Below, piece after piece: positions 1-7,750 of a DNA stretch of 21,490 nt (position 1 is the stretch's first letter; each line of letters begins with the position of its first letter). Source of the stretch: JAXGQD01 sp964401615. GTDB lineage: Bacteria; Bacillota; Clostridia; Saccharofermentanales; Fastidiosipilaceae. Made by a program: the position numbers and the translations under genes. A model generated the notes under the pieces. The model worked only from the letters and a program-made list of their open reading frames with translations. It did no database searches and had not been told where the DNA came from. Where the stretch lies: NCBI GenBank assembly GCA_964401615.1, contig CAYNZF010000031.1, positions 1-21,490 of the forward strand, given 5' to 3'.

Positions 1-2
1 AG

Positions 3-518
3 ATGCTGGGGCAGCATATGTTCAAACGGCAGCATACGCGCACAGATTGGGATAACTTGTTCTGCTGTGGTGAATCGACCGTCATGGGAACCGGAACCCC
101 CACCGTAACAACATCAGGACTGTCGGCAGCCAATGCCTTGCTGAAAAAGCTGGGCCTGGAACCCTTTGTTTATCGCCCCAATATGCCAAATTATGTGAGA
201 ATGGTCAAAAAACCGTTTACTGCCGACAAGCTCTTTGAAAGCTATCCTGAAACGGAGCGCGGCATCATGCGCGAAGCCATGCGCTGCAGGCTGTGCGAGC
301 AGCCGGGCTGCACAGCGGGTACTGCCTCAGACGTGCGCGGCATCATGCGCCGTGTTGTCGCGGGAAATTTTGTCGGGGCTAAAAAGTGCTGGCTCAAGGC
401 CCCGGCCGGTGCAGCTGCAATTGAAAAGTTTGAGCCAGCCTGCATTTGTGCTCTTGAACACGAGGGCTCCGTCCAAATCGCAAAAGTACTTGAGTTTTTG
501 AGCGAGGTTGACATATGA
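3..518 (+). CDS. FAD-dependent oxidoreductase (CrtI-like), C-terminal part with cysteine-rich tail domain; 5' end outside window
   Basis: Only the 3' end of this gene is present; the reading frame is open to the window edge, so the first ATG at position 3 is probably internal. Residues about 18-50 (NLFCCGESTVMGTGTP and following) match the C-terminal FAD-contacting segment of phytoene-desaturase/amine-oxidase-type flavoproteins. After it, residues about 72-160 form an extra domain with C95, C98 and C103 (CRLCEQPGC) plus C129, C147 and C149. This resembles the N-terminal iron-sulfur domain of GltD/dihydropyrimidine dehydrogenase, but the usual fourth cysteine (CxxCxxxxCxxxCP) is not in its normal place. 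The stop overlaps the ATG of the next flavoprotein by four bases (ATGA), so the two are translationally coupled. The substrate is unknown. The family assignment is fairly secure; cluster binding is inference. Confidence 0.75.
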   Translation: MLGQHMFKRQHTRTDWDNLFCCGESTVMGTGTPTVTTSGLSAANALLKKLGLEPFVYRPNMPNYVRMVKKPFTADKLFESYPETERGIMREAMRCRLCEQPGCTAGTASDVRGIMRRVVAGNFVGAKKCWLKAPAGAAAIEKFEPACICALEHEGSVQIAKVLEFLSEVDI

Positions 519-2086
519 ATAAAGATTATGACGTCATCGTGGTCGGCGGAGGACTGGCGGGCTTGACCGCAGCGGCTTACCTTTGCCGCTACGGCTATCG
601 CACCCTCCTTTGTGAAAAAAGCAGTAAAACAGGTGGGCTCGTCAGCACATTCAGGCAGGAAGGTTTTGCCTTTGACGCGGGCATCCGGGCCTTTGAAAAT
701 TCGGGCATCATCTTCCCCATGCTGAAAAATCTGCAGATTGATATGCCTGTCGTAAAGAATCCGGTCTCCATCGGTGTGGGCCAAGAGTGGACGAGGCTGA
801 GTTCGCCTGCCAGTCTGGAGGACTATGCCGCTATGCTGGGCAATCTTTTCCCCGAAAACGTGCCCGATATTGGCAGGATCGTTGCGGAAATAAAAAAAGT
901 CATGGGCTACATGGATGTGCTCTACGGCATCGACAATCCACTCTTTCTTGACAACATGCGCGACCCGGAATATCTCATGAAAACTTTGCTGCCCTGGCTG
1001 CTTAAGTATCTGCGTAACATTAAAAAGGCCAATCGCCTGGTGGAGCCGGTCCAGCAATATCTGCAAAAGTTCACGAACAACCAGGCTTTGATCGACCTCA
1101 TCGCGCAGCATTTTTTCAAGAATACGCCCAGCTTTTTTGCCCTGAGTTATTTTTCGCTCTACCTCGATTACAGTTACCCTCTGGGAGGCACGGGTGTGAT
1201 CGCTCAAAAGATGTCCGACTATATCCTGGCAGCGGGTGGCGAAATCAAGACTCAAACTGAAATCAAGGCGGTCGACAACCTCAAGCACGAGATCACCACG
1301 GCTGCCGGTGAGACCTTCCGCTACAAAAAAATGGTGTGGGCAGCGGATCAGAAATTGCTCTACACACTTGTAAATGAGCCCAATTCCGCGAGCGTCGCCA
1401 AACAGCGCCGCCTGGTGGAACAAAACGAGGGCGGGGATTCCATTTTGACCCTGTTTATGGGAGTCAATTTAGACAAAAGCTATTTTGCCGATATTTGTGG
1501 GGCGCACGCGTTTTATACGCCTCTGATGGACGGCTTGTCTTCACTTCCCCCCTGGGAGGAGGCCGCTGCGCAAGGGAAAGCGGCACTGTGGAAATGGGTG
1601 GAAACGTATCTCGCCCGCACGACCTATGAGATCTCCTGTCCGGTCATCAGGGACGCTTCGCTCGCGCCGGAGGGAAAAAGCGGCCTCATCGTCAGTTCGC
1701 TGCTGGACTACCGCCTGGTCAAGCGTGTCGCGGACGAGGGTGACTATGAGTCCTTCAAGCAGTTTTGCATCGATAATATCACAAAGGCACTGGAGTCCTC
1801 GTTGTTTCCGGGAATGGCGGAGAAAATCGCTTTCGTGTCCTGCTCGACACCCCTGACCATTGAACGGGAAACCGGCAACGCGCAAGGGGCCATCACGGGT
1901 TGGGCCTTTACAAACGCCCCCCTGCCCGCGGAAAGCCGACTGCAGAAAATCACCAAATCGGTCCACACACCCATTCCTGACATCTTCCAATGCGGCCAAT
2001 GGACCTTCAGTCCCTCAGGGCTGCCGGTCTCCATCCTCACCGGAAAACTGGCCGCGGATGAACTGCGCAAGCAATTGAAAGTTTAG
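515..2086 (+). CDS. NAD(P)/FAD-dependent oxidoreductase, CrtI/phytoene desaturase-like
   Basis: A 523-residue flavoprotein. The N-terminus has a dinucleotide-binding strand and GGGLAG loop (residues 11-16), an acidic residue near E34 for the ribose, and a following KTGG segment. The C-terminus (PDIFQCGQWTFSPSGLP, about residues 485-505) is the usual second FAD contact of carotenoid-desaturase and prolycopene-isomerase-type enzymes, and the length fits that family (about 490-530). There are no obvious membrane segments. It overlaps the preceding flavoprotein gene by four bases, so the pair may form a complex or act in series. A glycosyltransferase-like remnant follows, the gene order known from carotenoid-type loci. 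The substrate cannot be read from sequence; many anaerobes carry CrtI-like proteins of unknown function. Confidence 0.85.
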   Translation: MNKDYDVIVVGGGLAGLTAAAYLCRYGYRTLLCEKSSKTGGLVSTFRQEGFAFDAGIRAFENSGIIFPMLKNLQIDMPVVKNPVSIGVGQEWTRLSSPASLEDYAAMLGNLFPENVPDIGRIVAEIKKVMGYMDVLYGIDNPLFLDNMRDPEYLMKTLLPWLLKYLRNIKKANRLVEPVQQYLQKFTNNQALIDLIAQHFFKNTPSFFALSYFSLYLDYSYPLGGTGVIAQKMSDYILAAGGEIKTQTEIKAVDNLKHEITTAAGETFRYKKMVWAADQKLLYTLVNEPNSASVAKQRRLVEQNEGGDSILTLFMGVNLDKSYFADICGAHAFYTPLMDGLSSLPPWEEAAAQGKAALWKWVETYLARTTYEISCPVIRDASLAPEGKSGLIVSSLLDYRLVKRVADEGDYESFKQFCIDNITKALESSLFPGMAEKIAFVSCSTPLTIERETGNAQGAITGWAFTNAPLPAESRLQKITKSVHTPIPDIFQCGQWTFSPSGLPVSILTGKLAADELRKQLKV

Positions 2087-2091
2087 CGGCT

Positions 2092-2344
2092 GTGACGATT
2101 ATTATCATCGAATTGCTCATCGTGCTGCTCGGCTTGTTTTCAACTGCCTTGCTTTTTTATCGATTTCCGCGTGTGCCTGACATGGAACACCTTGCACAGG
2201 ATTTTCCCACGCTGTCGATCATCATTCACGCGGGCAACGCTGATCGGTCTCAAGCTGCCCTGCATCATCGCCCAGCGTTGCAATCGTCCGCGCGTTGAGC
2301 ATCTTCTTAACAGAATCAGACAAAAGCAGAACAAAGCGAGGTGA
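2092..2344 (+). pseudogene. Possible frameshifted remnant of a membrane glycosyltransferase
   Basis: Six bases after the preceding stop, a GTG opens a 68-codon frame. It begins with a hydrophobic helix (residues 2-22) followed by PTLSIIIHAGNADR, reminiscent of the TxIIPARNE segment at the start of GT2-type glycosyltransferases such as CrtQ. The frame then loses similarity and ends at 2298. In the next frame from about 2240 the sequence continues as LIGLKLPCIIAQ and runs open to TGA at 2342-2344, which fits the 'RIGxxLxSLLAQ' continuation of the same family. I infer one frameshift plus a large internal deletion that left only the two ends. The final TGA overlaps the ribosome site of the next gene. 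Alternatively it is a short membrane peptide gene or non-coding. Confidence 0.4.
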
Positions 2345-2350
2345 AGATCA

Positions 2351-3760
2351 ATGGAAAAAATGACAAAAGTACTCGTCGTAAATGGCAGCCCCAAGGGCAA
2401 GTACAGCTTGACCCTGCAGCACAGTCTGTATATGTTGGGTCAGGAAAATAATCTGGAGTCTAAAGTTCTGCAAGTCGGTGAAGAGCTCTCACCCATCTCA
2501 TACGATGCAGCCTGGTTCGAGACGGCGCTGTCCGATATCGAGTGGGCTGACGCGATCATCTGGAACACGCCGGTCTATACCATGCTGGTCCCCTGGCAGC
2601 TGATCAGATTTTTACAACTGATCAAAGAGGCCGGACGCAGCAAGATTTTTCAGGGTAAATACGCGACCAGTATGATGACTTGCTTTCACTACTATGACCA
2701 CCTCGCCGAGGATTGGCTGCGCAGCATGAGCGAAGACCTGGGCATGTCGTACCAGGAAGGCCGGACGGCTGACAATATGGATATGCTTAAGAAAAAGCAT
2801 CGTGCGAGCATGTGCTTTTTTATGCATGAGTTTATTGAAGCTTGTCGAAATAAAACCCCGCTCGAACGCAAGTTTTCTCCTCTCCCTGATGTGCAATCCC
2901 CGTTTTTCAAAGCCCGGGCACTGTCTGAATCAAGCACGGCCAAGACCGCGTCAGGCTCTGCTGCTCCGCGGACGGTCCTGCTGACGGATGAGATCAACCA
3001 AGACGGCAACCTGTCCCGTATGATCGATGTGTTCATGGATGCGTATCCCCACCCTGTCGAGGTGGTCGACATCAACACTTTTCCTTACGAGGCCGGCTGT
3101 CATGGCTGCCTGCGCTGCGAGCTGGTGGGCGATTGCGAACGTAAGGATGGCTTTCAGGATTTTTACATGGACCTGGTCAATACCTGCGACGTGCTGCTCT
3201 TCGGCATGAATTTGGAAGATCGTTATCTCAAGCCGATCTGGAAACTCTTTTTGGACCGTACCTTTTCCAATGGACATCGCACCAGCATGATGGGTAAGCA
3301 CACCGCTTATCTGGTGGCCGGACCGCTGCGGGCCCTTCCCAACGTCCGTCAATTTCTGGAGGGCAAAGACAACGTCGGCCGCGAAAATTCCATGGCCATC
3401 ATCGGTGATGAATACGAAGACTCTGCCCAGCTCGAAGCTCTGTTGCGCAGCTGCGCCGAGCGTCTGGCTCGGGCGACTGCAGCCAAGTACCAGAAAAGCG
3501 TCAATTTTCTGGGCCTGGGCGGCATGAAAATTTTCAGGGATCTGATCTACAGCATGCGCGGCGTGGTCAGAGACGACCATCGGTTCTACAAAAAGAACGG
3601 TCTGTACGATTTCCCGCAGAAGGACATCCCGAAGCAATTTTTCAATCTCGGCATGGGCACAGCCTTTAGGTTGAAATTTGTGCGCGTTCAGGCCTTTGAG
3701 CAAATGCCCGCGATGTATATCAAGCTGCATGAACAGATCGTCAAGTCCGGTAAACCTTAG
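2351..3760 (+). CDS. Two-domain flavodoxin-like NAD(P)H:FMN oxidoreductase
   Basis: A 469-residue protein made of two flavodoxin-like domains. The first (about 1-190) has the FMN-phosphate loop VNGSPKG (10-16) and the WNTPVYTMLVPW segment (71-82) typical of NADPH-dependent FMN reductase/quinone reductase folds. After a Ser/Ala-rich linker (about 190-207), the second domain (about 208-469) carries GCHGCLRCELVGDC (C250, C253, C256, C262), like the CxxCxxC segment of multimeric flavodoxin/iron-sulfur flavoproteins, although its phosphate loop is degenerate (TDEINQDGN). ATG at 2351 is preceded at a six-base gap by AGGTGA. It is probably co-transcribed with the flavoproteins upstream and could supply or accept their electrons. 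Tandem duplication with one diverged half is inferred. Confidence 0.8.
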   Translation: MEKMTKVLVVNGSPKGKYSLTLQHSLYMLGQENNLESKVLQVGEELSPISYDAAWFETALSDIEWADAIIWNTPVYTMLVPWQLIRFLQLIKEAGRSKIFQGKYATSMMTCFHYYDHLAEDWLRSMSEDLGMSYQEGRTADNMDMLKKKHRASMCFFMHEFIEACRNKTPLERKFSPLPDVQSPFFKARALSESSTAKTASGSAAPRTVLLTDEINQDGNLSRMIDVFMDAYPHPVEVVDINTFPYEAGCHGCLRCELVGDCERKDGFQDFYMDLVNTCDVLLFGMNLEDRYLKPIWKLFLDRTFSNGHRTSMMGKHTAYLVAGPLRALPNVRQFLEGKDNVGRENSMAIIGDEYEDSAQLEALLRSCAERLARATAAKYQKSVNFLGLGGMKIFRDLIYSMRGVVRDDHRFYKKNGLYDFPQKDIPKQFFNLGMGTAFRLKFVRVQAFEQMPAMYIKLHEQIVKSGKP

Positions 3761-3860
3761 GCCGTCGGCTTTGGAGTTGTTCGCGATTTTCGGGATAATT
3801 TTTTGTGCTCCTTTGCGAAAATTCAGGGAATTTATGCAGATAATTTTTGGCAAAACTGAA

Positions 3861-4196
3861 TCAGGAGCCACGGCTTGATGAAACAGCGAATTCACTATTC
3901 GTCTCTCTTTCGAACTGCGCATAAGCGTCCAGCAATGCGAGCTTGGCTTCCCGGCTTAGCTTTTTCAGGGCCCATTCGCGCTCTTGGGCGGCTTTGCGAC
4001 CCGCACACTGCTCCAGATAGACAATAGAGCAAGGACCACGACCACGGGTGTATTTGGCCCCTTTGCCGCTGTTGTGCAGGGCCAGGCGCTTGTCAGGATC
4101 GCGCGCGATCCCAGTATAGAGGCTGTCATCACTGCAGCGCAGGATGTAGATCCAATAGACGCACTCAACCGGGTAGCTCTCCACAGGCTCAGTCAT
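3861..4196 (-). CDS. GIY-YIG domain protein (UvrC N-terminal-like endonuclease family)
   Basis: A 111-residue, single-domain protein. The segment WIYILRCSDDSLYTG (about 15-29) is the GIY-YIG core with YIL and YTG halves, followed by the conserved arginine (DPDKRLALHN), the KGAKYTRGRGP loop and the downstream glutamate in QEREWALKKL. This is the small YhbQ/YazA-type family, which are single-domain nucleases or nuclease-like proteins of uncertain role. ATG at 4196 lies inside the end of the trmO gene (eight-base overlap), so the two are translated from one message. A GGAAGAG ribosome site lies inside trmO. Confidence 0.9.
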   Translation of the reverse strand: MTEPVESYPVECVYWIYILRCSDDSLYTGIARDPDKRLALHNSGKGAKYTRGRGPCSIVYLEQCAGRKAAQEREWALKKLSREAKLALLDAYAQFERETNSEFAVSSSRGS

Positions 4197-4891
4197 CGGA
4201 CAGCTCTTCCAGCCCTAACACATGGAGTAAGCCTTCTTCAACGCGAAAACGCACATTCCATTGGCCATAACGCATACCGTAAATACGGTCAGGATCGTTC
4301 TGGTAAGCCGGTCGCGGATCCAACTCCAGAAGACGTCTGATAACGGCCTCTGTTTCAGTCGGAAGCAGACCTTGTAAATGAGCAGGCCAAATGGTCTTCA
4401 GGGTTTCATCACCCGGATCTGTCTCGGCAAAACCGCCGCCGGCCTCGTTAATCCGGTCTGCGTAAGGAATATAAGGCTTCACATCGAAAATCGGACTGCC
4501 ATCCAGCAGATCCGCACCTTTAACCAGTAAAACCGGGCCTTCGGCCGTGTCCAGCTGCACTTCAGTCAGGCGCACGGCAGACAAACCCAGCGCATTCGGG
4601 CGGAAGGGCGAGCGCGTCGCGAACACTCCCATGCGTTCGTTTCCATGCAGGCGCGGTGGCCGCACGGTCGGTTGGAAACCTTCACGCCGGCTTGCGGAAA
4701 AACCNNNNNNNNNNNNNNNNNNNNNNNNNNNNNNNNNNNNNNNNNNNNNNNNNNNNNNNNNGCAAACGTTCAACCAGGCCTGACTGACGCGGCAAGCCGA
4801 ATTTTTCTTTCATTTCACTGTGATAGTAGGCAATGGGTCTTATGATGTGATCAGCCACCAGGTGACCGGATTCTTGCTTTGTTCTGTCCAC
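4189..4891 (-). CDS. trmO: tRNA (N6-threonylcarbamoyladenosine(37)-N6)-methyltransferase TrmO, interrupted by assembly gap
   Basis: The C-terminal part (frame ending 4189) has the TrmO/TsaA signature: PTVRPPRLHGNERMGVFATR and SPFRPNALGLS, then DLLDGSPIFDVKPYIPY. The N-terminal part (4762-4891, another frame) has IIRPIAYYHSEMKEKFGLPR and QSGLVERL, the start of the same protein. The two halves are separated by 57 N and are out of frame only because the true gap length is unknown. TrmO uses S-adenosylmethionine to methylate t6A37 of tRNAs. The start is taken as GTG at 4891 with GGAAGG about a dozen bases upstream; a GTG at 4858 is also in frame. It is co-transcribed with the GIY-YIG gene downstream. 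Confidence 0.88.
4705..4761. other. Assembly gap (57 N)
   Basis: A run of 57 undetermined bases lies inside trmO. The flanking coding halves are in different frames, so the real gap must exceed 57 by 2 plus a multiple of 3. Comparison with the spacing I remember for E. coli TsaA suggests about 80-90 bases. Confidence 0.99.
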
Positions 4892-4984
4892 GCTTATCGT
4901 GCCTGCCTTCCGGAGTCGTTTTGCCCTTAGTTTACTCCAAAAATGCGGTCACGAAAAACCGGAGAAAAATTCCAAACAGAAGAC

Positions 4985-5013
4985 TTGACCTGATTATAGT
5001 TGTTTTATACAAT
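4985..5013 (+). promoter_or_regulatory. Sigma-A-type promoter of the marR-tspO operon
   Basis: TTGACC at 4985-4990 and TACAAT at 5008-5013 are separated by exactly 17 bases, 31 bases before the marR start codon. The -10 element lies within the 34-bp palindrome, so the operator would block RNA polymerase directly. Confidence 0.75.
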
Positions 5014-5029
5014 TGTATTATACAACTAT
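4996..5029. promoter_or_regulatory. Probable MarR operator (34-bp near-perfect palindrome)
   Basis: The sequence reads ATAGTTGT at the left end and ACAACTAT at the right, with a central ATACAATTGTAT. The two 17-base half-sites differ at a single base pair. It overlaps the -10 element and lies 14 bases before the marR start codon, the classical arrangement for MarR autorepression. A TATAAT on the minus strand (4998-4993) at its left edge hints at a divergent promoter toward trmO, though no good -35 accompanies it. Confidence 0.75.
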
Positions 5030-5043
5030 CGAAAGGTCACGAG

Positions 5044-5463
5044 ATGTTTATCTGCAACATAAGTATTTTGAATAAATACGGGAAGCAAGTCCTCGACGAG
5101 CTGCTGCAAGACCTGGCGGTCGATTGGCGCGAACTGGTGGTTATGCTGGTGCTTGAGAAAATGCCCGGCACCTCACAAAGCCGTTTAATTCCTTTTCTGC
5201 AGACCGACAAAGCCAATGTGACGAAAATCCTTCAGGAAATGGAGCACAAAGGATTGATTCGCAGGTGCTCTGATGCGCAGGATCAACGCAACAAAATTTG
5301 TCACCTCGATGCTCGGGGCTCCGTTCTGGTGCCGCAGCTTCACGAACGGCTCAAGCAATGGGAAACGGCTTGTTTCAAAGGACTCAGCCCTGAAGAGATC
5401 AGCAGCTATCACAGAATCAGTCATGTTATCAGTCAAAATCTAACACAAGAACAAGATATTTAG
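5044..5463 (+). CDS. MarR family transcriptional regulator
   Basis: A 139-residue winged-helix protein. Helices at about 10-30 are followed by the DNA-recognition region (about 40-75: SQSRLIPFLQTDKANVTKIL, then EHKGLIRR) and the wing with the DQRNK turn (about 80-86), ending in a dimerisation helix. The open frame reaches back to 4879, but the start is set at ATG 5044. GAAAGG lies seven bases upstream of it, and the promoter and palindrome lie between 4985 and 5029, inside any longer reading. It probably represses itself and the TspO-like gene ten bases downstream. The ligand is unknown. Confidence 0.9.
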   Translation: MFICNISILNKYGKQVLDELLQDLAVDWRELVVMLVLEKMPGTSQSRLIPFLQTDKANVTKILQEMEHKGLIRRCSDAQDQRNKICHLDARGSVLVPQLHERLKQWETACFKGLSPEEISSYHRISHVISQNLTQEQDI

Positions 5464-5473
5464 GAGGCACACA

Positions 5474-6280
5474 ATGGAAAGAAAGAAACAAGCTTGGATC
5501 AACGCAATAATTTTTGTCGTTACCCTGGCCGTCAACGCGCTCGGAGCGCTGGGTCTGATCAATGGGCTATCACAAAAAGAAATCTCGGACATGTACGTGA
5601 CACTGATCACGCCCAGTCCGGCTACCTTCAGTATTTGGAGCGTCATTTATACGCTGCTCATCATTTCAGTCATTATGATGGTCGTTAAGCAGTCCGACCG
5701 CTATTACGAAAAGGCGGTGGATGAAATCAGTCTGCTGTTCCGCCTTTCTTCGATTTTGAACATCGCCTGGATCGTTAGCTTTTCCTTTGTTCTGGTTGAA
5801 ATTTCGGTACTCTTTATTTTTGCCTTCGTCATCACCCTGGCCTTGCTCAACATGAGGCTGCTGAAAATTCAAGAAAGCAGACGCAGGCTTTTACCGCTCA
5901 CGTTCGGTATCTACAATGGCTGGCTTTTTGTCGCTACCGTGGTCAACATCGCCGCTGCTCTCGTGAAACTGGAGTGGAACGGCTTTGGGCTTTCGACAGA
6001 ACTTTGGGCTGTGATTATCTTAGCAGTTGCCACAGTGCTGGTCATTTTCGTGATGCTGCTGCTTAAAAACGCGGCTTTCCCCTTACCTGTCGCCTGGGCA
6101 TATTTTGGGATTTTTAATTTCCTGAGCGCAGCCGAGGGCTTTCAAGGGAAACACAACATGGCCGAACTTGCAGCCTTGATCGGCATGGTCGTGCTGATCG
6201 GCGCAGCTGCAATTCAGTTGTACCGCAACCGCTTTTGCGTACTGCCTGTCACTTCCCACGCAGGTGAAGCTCAAGCCTGA
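5474..6280 (+). CDS. TspO/MBR-like (tryptophan-rich sensory protein family) membrane protein
   Basis: A 268-residue polytopic membrane protein with about seven hydrophobic segments (roughly 9-31, 54-74, 89-107, 109-125, 140-163, 175-199 and 230-252). The segment TPSPATFSIWSVIYTLL (about 46-62) mimics the PPxWxFxPVWxxLY signature of TspO/MBR proteins, and the later YNGWLFVATVVNIAAAL fits another conserved helix of that family. TspO proteins bind porphyrins and related ligands, but Bacillota versions of this length are poorly studied. AGGAGG at 5462-5467 lies at the marR stop, six bases before ATG. It is presumably controlled by the MarR protein. Tryptophan is sparser than in classical TspO, so family membership is probable rather than certain. 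Confidence 0.7.
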   Translation: MERKKQAWINAIIFVVTLAVNALGALGLINGLSQKEISDMYVTLITPSPATFSIWSVIYTLLIISVIMMVVKQSDRYYEKAVDEISLLFRLSSILNIAWIVSFSFVLVEISVLFIFAFVITLALLNMRLLKIQESRRRLLPLTFGIYNGWLFVATVVNIAAALVKLEWNGFGLSTELWAVIILAVATVLVIFVMLLLKNAAFPLPVAWAYFGIFNFLSAAEGFQGKHNMAELAALIGMVVLIGAAAIQLYRNRFCVLPVTSHAGEAQA

Positions 6281-6312
6281 TAAACACCGACGCCGAATCA
6301 GAGAGCATATCC

Positions 6313-6364
6313 AATTAAACAAAGCCCCCAGCAGCGAATCAATCCTGTTTGGGGGTTTTTAATT
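6313..6364. terminator. Intrinsic terminator between convergent operons
   Basis: GCCCCCA (6324-6330) can pair with TGGGGGT (6350-6356), allowing one G-T pair. Flanking AATTAAA and TTTTTAATT extend the stem. The T-run lies on the plus-strand side, so it ends the marR-tspO transcript; the A-rich left side may serve the opposite strand too. Confidence 0.75.
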
Positions 6365-6406
6365 GGGTGAATTCAAGATTCTATTGCGGCAGATCGTTGC
6401 AGCCTT

Positions 6407-7249
6407 TCACCCCTCATCTGTCGCCAAATTTCTTCTTAATTCGAGATAACGCTCGGTCGCCAAAGTACTCACCTCGTCTTTCTGGCAAAACGAAAACCCC
6501 GCCAGCCTGGCATTGACCCGCTCCACCACGACCTGTCCGTCACGCAGTTTTAACTCCAGCACATTTAGTGCAGCCAGAAAACGCGCATCGTGGCGCGCAT
6601 ATTTGTAGAATGACAGCACATATACGTAATAGAACAAGTTGTAAGTTCGAAAAGGAAATTCAAGCTGCATGAACAGTGTACCGATGCCGTAGTGGCAGGG
6701 ACCGAGCGGCGCGCGGCTTGTCCAGTGCTGCAGTAAAAACTCCAGCGCCCGCTCAAGCTCGGGCTCGTGACCAAGCTCCGGAGCAAAGCGGAAAGCATCC
6801 AAAGCCGTTAAGGTCGGGCCGGGATTGGAAAATTCGGTTTCGGGACCTTTGCCATAACTAAACTTGAGGCAGCGCCACCCGCCGTCGCTGTGCTGAATTT
6901 CGAAGAGATGTTGATACGTTTTCTGCAGACGGGAATCAGCCGCCCTGCCCAGATGGCACAAAACATTGAGCGCGTTCAGGATTTGACAGGGATAAATCGC
7001 CCCGCTCGGCGTGAGTTTAAAGCGACCGTCTGTACGTAAGCAGCTGAAAATCAGTTCAGTGACCTCTTTCAGCACCGGCTCAGTCGGATCCATGCCCAGC
7101 TCCAGCAGCAGCCGGGTACTTTCGAGTGTTGAAAACGGCCCGCCTTTCATCAAACGATGATCCGGAGTCGTCCACAGATCCCCACCCAGGTCGTGGCGCT
7201 TAGCCAGGACAGCTTCGATTTCGCTTTGGCAGCGTGCTGCTTTTTCCAT
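6407..7249 (-). CDS. Squalene cyclase/prenyltransferase-like alpha-alpha toroid protein, function unknown
   Basis: A 280-residue protein with toroid-type repeats. The segment IQHSDGGWRC (about residues 118-127 from the ATG) is the QxxDGGW repeat of squalene-hopene cyclases and prenyltransferase beta subunits, and SNPGPTLTALDAFR follows as in these repeats. The catalytic DxDD of class II terpene cyclases is absent, and the protein is less than half a true cyclase's length, so cyclisation is unlikely; substrate binding or another role is more plausible. The start is set at ATG 7249 because GGGGTGA lies just upstream; a GTG at 7258 is the alternative. It is the last gene of a three-gene operon, 15 bases after its neighbour's stop. 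Confidence 0.72.
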   Translation of the reverse strand: MEKAARCQSEIEAVLAKRHDLGGDLWTTPDHRLMKGGPFSTLESTRLLLELGMDPTEPVLKEVTELIFSCLRTDGRFKLTPSGAIYPCQILNALNVLCHLGRAADSRLQKTYQHLFEIQHSDGGWRCLKFSYGKGPETEFSNPGPTLTALDAFRFAPELGHEPELERALEFLLQHWTSRAPLGPCHYGIGTLFMQLEFPFRTYNLFYYVYVLSFYKYARHDARFLAALNVLELKLRDGQVVVERVNARLAGFSFCQKDEVSTLATERYLELRRNLATDEG

Positions 7250-7264
7250 GTCATTCACCCCGGA

Positions 7265-7750
7265 TCAAGTCAGAAGAGTCCGCAGCTGACTTGTGCATTC
7301 AAGCAGCTTGCTTTCGATTTCTCGTCTTAAAGCTTCAGGGTGGTCGAAATCCGGCTCCTCTGTTAAGACAAGTTCAAGAATGGAATCCACTCCCGGAAGC
7401 GGCTGAGACAATTTGAATTCTCCTAAATTCGAGTTTTGCAAGAGCTCAATGTATTCAGCCTGAATCTTTTTGTTCGATCCGGACAGCCACAGCTCGAAGC
7501 GGCCCGGTTCATGCAGATAGACAAGGGCGAGCTTGAGTTTTTTCTCTTTAAGAAAACGAGGTGTGAAGGCAAAATAAGTCATGTCCATATAACCGCAGTA
7601 CAAGGCAGTGGCCGAATAATCTGAATGCCGGCCGGCCAGATAGCTGCAGAGTCCTGACATGAAACTCATAATCCCGCGGTACGCCGCTTGAATCCTGCCC
7701 CGGCTCAGCTGCTCACGGTATTCCCGAATCGAATCATTTAGCGCGTCCAC
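7265..7750 (-). CDS. Conserved protein of unknown function (resembles DUF7000 family)
   Basis: A soluble protein of about 161 residues, with an N-terminal amphipathic helix, a central AYRGIMSFMSGL segment and a GYMDMTYFAFTP stretch, followed by an EKKLKLALVYLHE strand and a FELWLSGSNKKIQ strand. I recall this pattern from a Bacillota family labelled DUF7000, but only from memory. The start is placed at GTG 7750, preceded six bases upstream by a perfect GAGGAGG at 7757-7763. Longer readings from ATG 7765 or 7789 lack a good ribosome site. It overlaps the end of the DUF3795 gene by 17 bases, so translation is coupled. No catalytic motif or membrane segment is visible. Confidence 0.75.
   Translation of the reverse strand: MDALNDSIREYREQLSRGRIQAAYRGIMSFMSGLCSYLAGRHSDYSATALYCGYMDMTYFAFTPRFLKEKKLKLALVYLHEPGRFELWLSGSNKKIQAEYIELLQNSNLGEFKLSQPLPGVDSILELVLTEEPDFDHPEALRREIESKLLECTSQLRTLLT

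Noticed and set aside
242..1423. Long minus-strand open frame of 393 codons opposite the first two flavoprotein genes
   Set aside because: No recognisable family, no ribosome site, and it lies fully antisense to well-supported genes; it is a by-product of codon bias.
3761..3860. Terminator between the convergent flavodoxin-like and GIY-YIG genes
   Set aside because: Only a seven-base ATTTTCG/CGAAAAT match with a long loop and no proper T-tract.
2951..3922. Minus-strand open frame of 323 codons opposite the flavodoxin-like gene
   Set aside because: Histidine/glutamine-rich composition typical of antisense shadows, and no domain; the plus-strand gene is clearly real.
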